64,000 nt of DNA from Pogonophryne albipinna. Its lineage: Eukaryota > Chordata > Actinopteri > Perciformes > Artedidraconidae. The DNA is taken from NCBI GenBank assembly GCA_028583405.1, contig CM053256.1, forward strand, positions 1,978,424-2,042,423. The letters run 5' to 3'. Under the pieces are notes generated by a model. It was not told the origin of the DNA, did not search any database, and was given only the letters and a program-made list of their open reading frames with translations. The translations under genes and the position numbers were made by a program. Positions 54,677-64,000 of the stretch are shown here, piece after piece; position 1 is the stretch's first letter; every line of letters begins with the position of its first letter.

Positions 54677-54965
54677 CAATCCAATCCAATCCAATCCACT
54701 TTATTTATATAGCACAGTTTAAAAACAGAGGGTTTGCCAAAGTGCTTCACAATGAACATAACATTATAATAAAATATAATATTACACGAAAAGATAAAAA
54801 AGCACACATAAGAATAAATACAAGGCACATAAAGGCTATGGACAGACAGTAAAAGCATACAAATAGGTAAGACATAGCTCAGACTGACTGGTAAGCGAGG
54901 GAAAAGAGGTGGGTTTTTAGGCGGGACTTAAAAGCTTCAAGTTTCAGAGTTAAGTAGCACGGTTA
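54677..54965 (-). mobile_element. LINE 3' end, 5'-truncated
   Basis: CAATC repeats (54677-54698) form the tail; next to it TTTATTTATATAGCACAG is the same 3'-end motif as in the elements at 37666 and 39636. On the minus strand a short C-terminal frame (FKSRLKTHLFSLAYQSV, stop at about 54875) matches LINE ORF2 termini. Confidence 0.8.
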
Positions 54966-57900
54966 GACTTTTCAATCATAGTATATCCATGTGGGGAATG
55001 TGAGTTAAAAATATATATCACAAAACGTGGGTTTAGTTGTATTTTACATACATTTAAAGGCATGGCTATTTAACAAGACATAACATACACAGCACATTAT
55101 GTGTACTGTACATTTAAACCACTAACACTATATTACCTATAACCTCTTTAACACACACACACACCTTCTGAAGCTGTTGTATATGCACATTGTGGAGCAT
55201 TTTCCTGCTGTTGCCAACCTTTGTGTCCCACGATGCCAAGACTGCAGCTCTGCATATTTTCTGCCACCATATGTGGACAAAGAGAGGTGGCAGCAGGTGA
55301 GGCGATGGATGGGGTGAGGATGGTGATGGACACAGGTAGCTTGGCACAGCTCAGAGCCCCCTTCCACCTGGCATTAGCTCCCATTGTGTTGCTCCCCGAT
55401 TTCCTGGCAGAGCCTTTGATTGAACTGGCGGTGAGGTGAGGATTTGGCAAAGGGAAGGTTTTACCTCCCTGACAACAATAGGCCACAGACGAGGGAGGAG
55501 GCTGTTTGTATCGTGCTTTGTGGAAAGGGATTGTCTAATGGACGTTCACTGTGCATTGTGCAGTGTTTCTGGAAAGGATTTGTGGTTTGTAAAAGGGCAT
55601 AGTCCCGCTGCTCGCTTTGGCTAATCAATTCAGTGTCCTCGCTGGGTTGTACCACGATTGTCCTCATACAGTATGAGGCAGTTTCTCCTCACTAAAGGAT
55701 CTAATTGACGCGGCCAAGTTTTATAGCTGCAGGGAGAAATATATACTCATTACTTCTAGTTTGGTTTAAAAGAGGAAAAAAAAGGGATATTCATTGCAAG
55801 CACGCCCCGACACCCCTAATCATGACCGGGGTGCCCTGTTCGCTGCAGAGCACAGGCTCCCGCCCTGATAGATTATCCGGTGTGAATGTTTGGGAATGAT
55901 AATGAGATCAAAACACCTCACTAAGCTGGGAAGAGAGGGTGGAGACTGGAGCGGGAGAGGGAGTGAGGGGAAGCAAGCAAGAGCGAGCAGGGGAGAGGGT
56001 GAGCGATAGCTGCGATAAATTGCAGAAGCAGAATCACTTGAGCATAAAATTAGATTTTACAAATGTGTTGTTACCTGACAGTCCTCTGACAGAGGAGATA
56101 TCACAACATTATAGGGCTGCATGAGTACTACTAATCGTATCAAATAAATAAGAATGCCTCTCAGCTTTGATGGAGCCGGATGCAGATTCAATGTGGACAG
56201 TGAGTCACAGAGAGAAATAACATCAAAACAGCCTTTCCCATTATGGACTCAAACATTAGAAGCCCAAATTCAATTTACATGATAATATATCATCATCTGG
56301 TGAAGTTGTACACGCGTGAAAATTGTGATTTCTCGTCATAATCTCCATTTTTGTTTTAATTTAATAATGTTGAATAATGTGAGGCTTAAGAGCAGTATGT
56401 TCGAGACTGGCTTTGGCTCTTTGTTGGACACACACTTGATATAAAGTCATCTGTTCCTTCCATCTCTTAACGTTCCAGCTGCCATAAATATGCGATTGTT
56501 TGATAATAAGAATCTTAGGGTTTGGATCCTGCAATGCAGTCAAAATTGTTGAGGATACATTAACGCATTCAGTGGTGAAAAGCAATATGGAATATAACAA
56601 AACATACATTTACTATTAGCACAGCATGTCAGCGTAAGACATAAACACTCTTTCTACATAATGGATTACTACGAGGCGGAGTATTTGAGGAAACAATTAT
56701 TTGCCACGTTATTGTTAGTTACAAATAGTGAGTTAAATACCTCATTAAGATAACAATAAAGACTGCATGAATCAGTCTGAGTGACAAATGGAAGCTCTAA
56801 CTCAAGTCAGCTTTGCAGAGTCTGTGTGTGTGAGACAAGTCACCGAGGCAAGCTTTATCTTTAGTATGCTCCGAGAAGGAATACTGTGTCTATGGTGTGT
56901 GTGAAGCCGAGTGTATGTGTTGCTCTATGAATAAATATACACAGGGTTTTGTTCCCAAAGGGGATAAATATATGGGGAAATATTTGTACCTGATGTGTAT
57001 TGCTTGATATTTCAATAGATAACAATAGTTATATACTGAATGTTAGAGTGCACTGGTGTTCTCACTTATGTCAATAATAATCTGTTTTAAGACGTTTTAT
57101 ATTACAGTTTTTATTCCGTGTGCAATGAGGTATTCACATTTGGAAGTATGTTTTACACACACATCAGTAAAATACATCATTTAAATTGTCCTACATTTAG
57201 ACCAGAAGCTAGTATGTCTTTGGTATACAGGCAACCAGCTAAACCAAATGCTTATTTTTTCATAATTTCAGGCTTTGAGGTAAAGTATTATCATTATTTA
57301 TTTTATGTTTTAGCCTGTATCCATCAGAGACGAAGTTAAGGCTTCATTTGCTCACACTGTACGCAAATCTTTGAACATTCAAAACAGCAGATGCCAACAC
57401 AGCGCCTGTAATCATATGACGTATGACACTAAATGGCCCCAAAATACTGTAAGCTTAAAACAAGCCCCTTTGATGCTGTCACAATGCTACATGAGCAAAT
57501 ACAGGAATAAACGTCAACACTTGTTTAATTAAAGATCTCATGGGTCCTTGAAACTGTTAATAGTCAGCTGAAGCGTTTAGCAATTAACATGGGTGCACAT
57601 ACCCGTCAGTCGCTATCACACTTTGTACGTAAATACTATTAACAGTAAAGACCTTTATGAGCAAACAGTTAATGCCAAGTCTGATAGAAGATGTAGCCAC
57701 TAGACATTAGCATATGGAACAATATGCCCCTATTGTACTTAACTATGATACATGTGTGTATGTGTGTACAAGTGTTTAAATAGACACAAAAAAAAAACAC
57801 AATGATGGACATGCCATTCTTTCTCAGAAAAAAAGGAGGTCTATTATTATAACTGGTGCCCATAAGATTATCCAATATGACTAACATTATCCAATTGTCT

Positions 57901-58204
57901 ATTTTACGTAATATACTTGTTTAAATTGATCATATATAATGGGGAAAGAACAGCTCTCCCACCCTGTCTGCAACTCCATATTGGCGTTTTATTTCCAAAT
58001 GCATTTTTATTTGGGCTTCTGTAATGGTAGGATTTACAGGTTGATATATTTAAGCTTTTTAATCATTAGTCTTTTCACTCGAGTAATTAATCAACCACTC
58101 ATCTATGCCCCTGTATTGTTAATAAGGGTTAAAGGACGAGTGCAGCATTAGAAGAAAGACACGAGAACACTGCCTCGCTCGCTGGAGGGCCAACACATCC
58201 ACAA
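54966..58204. other. Intronic sequence, nothing recognised
   Basis: About 3.2 kb with only chance frames and a short (AC)8 at about 55151-55164. Confidence 0.5.
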
Positions 58205-58418
58205 ACACATTCGCACTAACACACAAGGCAATTTTAGAGTGTTACATTCACCCGACCTGCATGTGTTTTAACCGCATGAGGAAACCACAGAAGTGAGGGG
58301 GTGGTGGGTGGGGGGGGGGGGCGCAGGTGAACATGGGGAGAAGAACCACGGCTAAGATCAAACCCAGAACGGTCTAGCTGTGAGGTGACTTTGCTGACTA
58401 ATGAGCCAACATGCTGCC
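58205..58418 (-). mobile_element. Decayed tRNA-derived SINE
   Basis: Minus strand from 58418: GGCAGCATGTTGGCTCATTA (A-box region), then GTTCTGGGTTTGATCTTAGC (B-box region), CTTCTCCCCATGTTCACCTG and ACACATGCAGGTCGGGTGAA in the order of a common fish tRNA-derived SINE. A G-rich expansion (58300-58322) interrupts it. Many substitutions, so an old copy. Confidence 0.65.
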
Positions 58419-58651
58419 AGACACCATTAATTAACCAGCACCCTTAATTTCCTCTCATGATACTTATCATTGATTAAATGTAACAGATTCATGGCCTGCT
58501 TTTTTTAATAATGTGTAGTACAAACTGCAGTATTGGCTAACTTCTCCTCTGGTATTGTCCTGTAGAACAGTTGGTCCCAAGTGTTGTGTTGTTTTCCATC
58601 ATTATGAGGGAACATATTCTTCTTGAAATTGGCCACATTTCCAAACGTTTG

Positions 58652-58653
58652 GT

Positions 58654-58736
<83 letters not shown>
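58652..58736 (+). repeat. (GT)n microsatellite
   Basis: About 42 GT units with one A interruption near 58658. Confidence 0.95.
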
Positions 58737-58738
<2 letters not shown>

Positions 58739-59879
58739 TTGTGCCGGTCATTGTTTGCTGCCATCATTGTGTTACTGAGTGTTGTTGCACATCCAGGGAG
58801 ACAGGAAGCTATTCACAGGGAGATTGGGAATACCACCAGTGAAAAGAGAGGTACAACAGAGCAACACTCTGAGATGCAGTGGGCGAGTGCATATGTATCT
58901 GAGAGCATCATGAGCTGGTTTCATTGTTTGGGATTCTGCATCGGTGTGTGTGGTAGCAGGGAATCTTTTTAAACAAGCAAAATGTATCATACAATGGAGG
59001 CAATAACAAAAATGTAGTCTAGTTATACTTACATGATATGTGCATCTAGAATGATCCATTTCCTGTGTTGCATATCTATGAATTTAGCAGGTCTTTTATA
59101 GAGAGTAGATATGAGAAAAATAGAGACAAATATGAAGTGTTTTTTAAACATATCTCAATGTGTTTTATTGTTTTTGTTGTTAATTTCAACTATAACAATA
59201 ACAAAGCTGTTCTGGTTTTAAACCAATCCCAAAAGCATGGGGGTTACACAGGATTGAAAGTGAGGGAATTCAATCATTTTCAATGTTGGTGTGAAGCTGG
59301 CTGTAACTGCAAGTAAGGTCCGATTGTTTTTTTATCAGAAAAATAACAGAAAGGTCATCTCGCCTCTCTGCACAGATTTCATGTTGAACAAGGGCACAGT
59401 TTTACCTCAGTCGTGGAAAGTGCGGATACTGAATATGACCTTGCATGCTTTTAAGTCTTGGGTACTGCATTATATCGAAAAAGAAAAAATAGCAGTTTAA
59501 TTTTGATTTATTTCAGCTGACAATCGAAAGTCTCTGATTCCTCGACACAATGGATGCTTATAAACTTATTCTTATACGCAAATATGACTTTTAAATTGTG
59601 GATGTAATCCGAAATAATTGAATGAATAATCTGAAATCAACATAATAGACTCCATCTGATCACACAGCACCTTTAGGATCAGAACACAAATCACTGCCTT
59701 CTTTATTCAGCAAAAAGGTGCTAGTGGATCAACGGAGCTGTTAGATTAACATTAACGTGCTTATTGTAGTTCTGAGTGCAATGCCTTGCGGCCTGTAGCA
59801 CCGTCCTCTTGATGGAGCATATGTGTGGGCTGGACCAGGAAAGGAGTGCACAGAGGGTCGAGTTGTCCATTCTTGTTCA
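58737..59879. other. Intronic sequence, nothing recognised
   Basis: No exon or repeat ends seen. Confidence 0.5.
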
Positions 59880-60098
59880 GTTTTTCTGTGACTATCTAGT
59901 TGCGCACGCTATACGCGCTACCATGGAAACCAAACAATGGTGTAGCTGTAATAAAGTCAGAGTGGAAACAGTCGCGTGTAAATCTGATTTTGTCAGAAAT
60001 CGGGAGAAATGCGGGAGAAATATGACCCCGGGAGGAAACCGGGAGAGGGCTATGAAATCGGGAGTCTCCCGCGAAAATCGGGAGGGTTGGCAAGTATG
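59880..60098. repeat. Possible DNA-transposon end fragment (CGGGAG-rich)
   Basis: Repeated CGGGAG motifs (59999-60085) end in GGGAGGGTTGGCAAGTATG, which, reversed (CATACTTGCCAACCCTCC), resembles from memory the terminus of a dispersed fish transposon. The partner end is not found upstream. Confidence 0.35.
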
Positions 60099-60156
60099 AG
60101 CCTCATTTGCAGCACCGTGGCTGCTGGTGTGGCAGCCCAGGTCAGATTGTGGAACA

Positions 60157-60405
60157 AATTCACCAGGAGAGTTTTCTTGACTAATAGATTGAATTCTGGG
60201 GGTTGGAGCAATACTTTCCCACTTTCAATTTCAAGGACCACCCTACTGAGGCTAAACTTCAAGGTTGATGAGGGAGGGGTACATGTTGTTGGAATTTGAA
60301 TAAAATTCACCAGGAGAGTTTTCTTGACTATCATAACGAATTCCGGAGGTTGGAGCTAAAAATAAATGAATTTGAAAATGTACATGGCACTAAGGACCAC
60401 CCTAC
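60157..60405 (+). repeat. Diverged tandem duplication (about 150-bp unit)
   Basis: AATTCACCAGGAGAGTTTTC occurs at about 60158 and 60304, followed in both copies by GAATTCYGG.GGTTGGAGC and later AAGGACCACCCTACT (60233 and 60392). The spacing is 146 bases at the left and 159 at the right, so the copies have accumulated indels. No coding meaning seen. Confidence 0.8.
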
Positions 60406-61084
60406 TATATGTGTATTTGGTGCAATGCTACTTCTCGACTTGTAGCTTGATAACAATGTTGTAGTCAAACAGGAGAAACTATAGGAAAAACAGCCCTGGC
60501 ATTATTCTATTTTAATGTTGCTTTGTTTTGGCAGACTGTCATCCTGTCACTCAGATCAGTCTATTTGAAGCCTGTAAACGCAGTAGATGTTAAAAATAAG
60601 TATTTTCTGTGGTACCCAGATGATTCCAACCTAAGCTGGTTTGCAGGCAGTCTGCCACCACATAACAGCAGAGGGTGGGCTTATGCACTTGCCCACGTTG
60701 TTTGCGGGAACAACACATGTGGGCTTTCATGCTATAACATGGATTTTTGCAAGGGCATGTATATCTGAAATGTGAAACCTCTGCTGTTGACTCGACACAG
60801 CTTGTCTCTGTCAGTTCCTTTAGGCTTTGCAAACCCCTCTGCTTCTTCTTCACAATAAAATGCTTTTTTTGTCAGACTACAGATTACTAAAGGCTCTCAT
60901 GCATGCCTGATGTATTGTTTTAGTTGTTTTTAAATGTATGACTACATCAGCACATATAATACCATGTTGTGGCAATGTCATCCACATTGGTTTTATTTTG
61001 AGTTTATTTAAATCTTTCTGAATATTTGTATTTATTTAGTATTATATATATATAATTATTATTACATGTTATACTTACATACTC
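60406..61084. other. Intronic sequence, nothing recognised
   Basis: AT-rich, with a TATATATATA run near 61046-61055. Confidence 0.5.
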
Positions 61085-61230
61085 AATACTGTGAGCAATC
61101 CCCACAGGAGCAATTTGGGGTGAAGTATCTTGCCCAGGGACACAACGACATGCTGACTGCAGTGGGGTTTGAACCTGTGCTCCCCTGATCCGAACACCAA
61201 CGCACTACGCCACTGCGCCACATGCCTCCC
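61085..61230 (-). mobile_element. V-SINE family retroposon, minus strand
   Basis: Minus strand from about 61229: GCATGTGGCGCAGTGGCGTA (A-box region), GGTTCAAACCCC (B box, about 61168-61179), then GTCCCTGGGCAAGATACTTC, the conserved V-SINE core, and CCCCAAATTGCTCC. The tail after about 61090 is not clear. Confidence 0.75.
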
Positions 61231-64000
61231 TGTAAACACATTGTAGTATTTTGTAATATGGCCAACTGCTCATATACATCCCTTTATTTGTAAATGTAGG
61301 AAGCTTCATAAATGCTATAATACGCACTATTAAAAGACCACTAGGATAAATGAAATCAGCTATGTCGTCTCAGGCTTATTACTTTAGATCCTGAAGCCTC
61401 GGGGCAAAATAAGCAGTGCAGATTTGTTCTTTAAGAAATGTGTAAGATGGAGTGACTGTTTTAGAGATGATTAGCTTTACTTGTTTAATATTGCACATTT
61501 GTACACAATACTATAGAATAACAGTTTAATTGCATATAACACCACAACTACTAGTTGCTCCTACTCTGTTAATATTTCTGTTCAGTCTGGTTTCACTTTC
61601 TGCAGGGTAGGAGTTAACTTTCCAGTCGTCCCCTCTTCACATACTGTGTCTGTGCCTTTTGAATGCAGCTTATCCACAAAGTCCTCAAAGGACGAATTAT
61701 GGAAACAGCTGCAATTAGTGGCTGATTTATATATTGTGGTAGGACCTTAGAGACTAATTAGAGCCCTTTGTGTTCTTGTCTATTGGAGACATGCTAATTT
61801 GAAGCCTTTTGACTGAGATTTACAAGTACAAGTCTGCATTTCATGCATCTCAATTTGCACGCTCGCACTGCAATAACGAACATTCAGGGTGGTGGTTTGA
61901 ATGGGGACGTTTAAACATGTTTCATAATATTTCAATCTGTACATCATTAGAGTGCATTTTGTGCTGTGCTGTGCTTCTGCTTATTCTTTATTGGATGGAG
62001 ATGTGAGAGCTCTTTCTACATTAAGGCTTTAAAGCTATTGTACTTATGGCAGAATTCTGAAAAGGGCAAGGCAAATTATCCACAGGATTTTTCTCTCGAG
62101 GAGCAGGTTTCCCCCTGTTTATTACATTTGTTAAAGTGCTTCTGTGCAATGCACATTTTATCCTCTTAACAGTCAAATGACTATATACTCCAGCAATTAC
62201 TTAATGTACTCTAATGAGATTTCCCCGTGACATGGACGGATTCATTTATTTTAATGTGACGCATTCCACCGGGCGGTTTATGCATCACGTCCTCTCGCAT
62301 CCAGGGAGGTTTTGACTCATAAATAGTTAGATGAGCTTGGCTTCAGGAACAGCCTCTCTGCCTACAGCAGCAGAGACGTGTGCGTCAGTTATCCCGGCAT
62401 TAGGGGTCTGTTCGGGGGCATCAGAGGGTCACAGGTGCTATTTTTTTCCAAGCTCAGCACTCTGTGACCAGGTATTCTCCAGGATTAGTGAAATAATACC
62501 GGATTGCAAGGCAGTGTGTGTGTGCCAGGCCATGGGAACAACAGAATCGTTAACACAAATACAGCACCAAAATAAGATAAATAACTTTGTGCTATTTGAA
62601 TCGAATTAGGGGTAATTCAATTAAAGCCATTTTTATAGATGTGTTCCTGTGTCGTGTATTGTAAAGCATATGAATCCAGTTACTGCTTGGAATGTACATA
62701 CATCAACATTGTTTTAAAGATTATTTCAAGAAGTATCTCAATCATCCAACTGTTGGCAACAATATCAATATTCCAGTGAAATGAACAGACAGCTCATTAA
62801 CTTCCGACAAAATTAAGCAACCTCTGAAACCATTAGTCAAATAATCTATCAAGTCCATCGTCACGTAGCTAATTGGCACCAATTCTAAGAACTGGTACAT
62901 TTCCATTTATCAAGCAAACCATCTTGAATGTGAGGTTTGCTGCTTTTCTCTGACTTGTGTCATTCCAATTAAGATATCTTAAGGTTATCCTAAAGTGAGA
63001 TCTGACTGAATCAGAATAAACAGGATGCAGAAATAGCTTTAAAGATATCTACCGCAGTGATTTAGTGTTTGGAAATGTGCAGGGAAAACAGGTTTCAAAA
63101 GGTTGTCTTTATAGCTCAAATGATGGCCATACATGTTAAACTTAAGTACAGACATTTGCAACTTTTGTTGACAGTGAACTTTTTCAGAAGTGACGGGAGA
63201 TGGCAGAGACATTTTGCTTTGTTATTGAAATAGATAACACGATGAGAGAGGAGGTGGAGGAGCCAGTCTCTCCATAAGCGGAAGTTCCTACAGGCATCTT
63301 TTATGATTCTGTCTAAGCTGTCTTCTTAAAGGCGGCGGCTGAGCTACACAGGGACTTTGTTGTCTTACATTGTCAGTATTTAATGTTTGTTACTTTACCA
63401 ATTACACCCAGCTGGTGGGAGGTGTACTAGCTATTTTAATGTAAGATGCCGAGGATATGAAGACAAAAACTCTGTCTTTTAGTTTTTAATGTTCAACAAA
63501 TAGACAAAATAAATGAATTAGTTCGTTTTCTCTACTGTTTTCTTCAGAAGTACAATTCAGTATATGAAAAGAGACGTCATAAGTTCCTTAAACATTGTAT
63601 CTTACGTTCCCAAATATGCAAGCAATTGTATCAATTCGTTAACCACTGTGTGTTAAATGAATGCACTTATTTCCAGTGCCATGTAACACAGGCTTTCTGT
63701 GATTTAAATATAAACTGTAAGTCTCCTCCAACGCCATGACATCATCATTTAGAAAGGTCCTTTAAGAGCTACAGAGAAAATGATACGCCCATTTTCATAA
63801 ATTGAGTGGTTATTTCCAAATAAACTGGTCTATAATATCCGTGAAGTCGCCTTTAAGTTAACTAAATTCACGAAAATACTGTATGCTGATTCTTTAAGTT
63901 GTATTGCCTTGCAGGCCCAAAATCATAATGACACATTTTAATCTGGCAAACTATTGAAAAAAAAGTATTTTTTCCATTACACTGCAGGATGTAGAGCAGC
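61231..64000. other. Intronic sequence to the window end, nothing recognised
   Basis: About 2.8 kb of AT-rich DNA without exons, repeat ends or RNA genes that I can support. Confidence 0.5.

Noticed and set aside
58537..58972. 133-codon frame across the GT repeat
   Set aside because: Most of it is the microsatellite; the remainder shows no family.

Overview
The window is teleost fish nuclear DNA. This follows from the first coding exon of a kainate-type glutamate receptor gene that best matches grik3, from tRNA-derived and V-SINE retroposons, L2-like LINEs with the short 3' tails usual in fish, several hAT-type DNA transposons with 8-bp target duplications, and very long dinucleotide microsatellites. 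Operons, bacterial signals and CRISPR arrays are absent, and almost every long open frame is either transposon-derived or a chance frame in repeats.

Layout. 1-12.5 kb is a cluster of mobile elements: a young, gag-only LTR retroelement built mostly of tandem repeats (1-3694, its 5' LTR cut by the window edge); a 630-bp hAT element (3785-4414); a tRNA-derived SINE and a V-SINE; a 5'-truncated reverse-transcriptase LINE on the minus strand (about 5410-7800); a 1-kb TAGGGCTGTCAAA-type hAT element (10017-11057); a 153-bp hAT MITE (11263-11415); and a foldback element nested in an older repeat (about 11440-12500). 12.5-14.1 kb is unassigned upstream sequence. 14.1-14.87 kb is a CpG-richer promoter/5'UTR region with a 30-codon upstream ORF ending 26 nt before the receptor start codon. 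The grik3-like exon 1 is 14868-14982, followed by a consensus donor (GTAAGT).

Everything from 14983 to the window end reads as one very large first intron on the plus strand: no second exon is visible in 49 kb. It carries a (CA)111 tract, a TTAA-flanked MITE, a hAT element holding a BED zinc-finger exon interrupted by a perfect palindrome, an L2-clade LINE joined head-to-tail to the 3' end of a second LINE (possible template-jump chimera), a LINE interrupted by a second TAGGGCTGTCAAA element, several further LINE tails and SINEs, and long anonymous stretches where cis-regulatory elements of the receptor gene would be expected but cannot be recognised by eye.

The only host gene supported is the grik3-like receptor. 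The most unusual structures are the LTR element (an inverted copy of its own U5 end inside it, a frame switch of a repeated peptide across a 12/14-bp array), the LINE-LINE junction, the palindrome in the BED finger, and the foldback element. I saw no evidence of a new multi-gene system.
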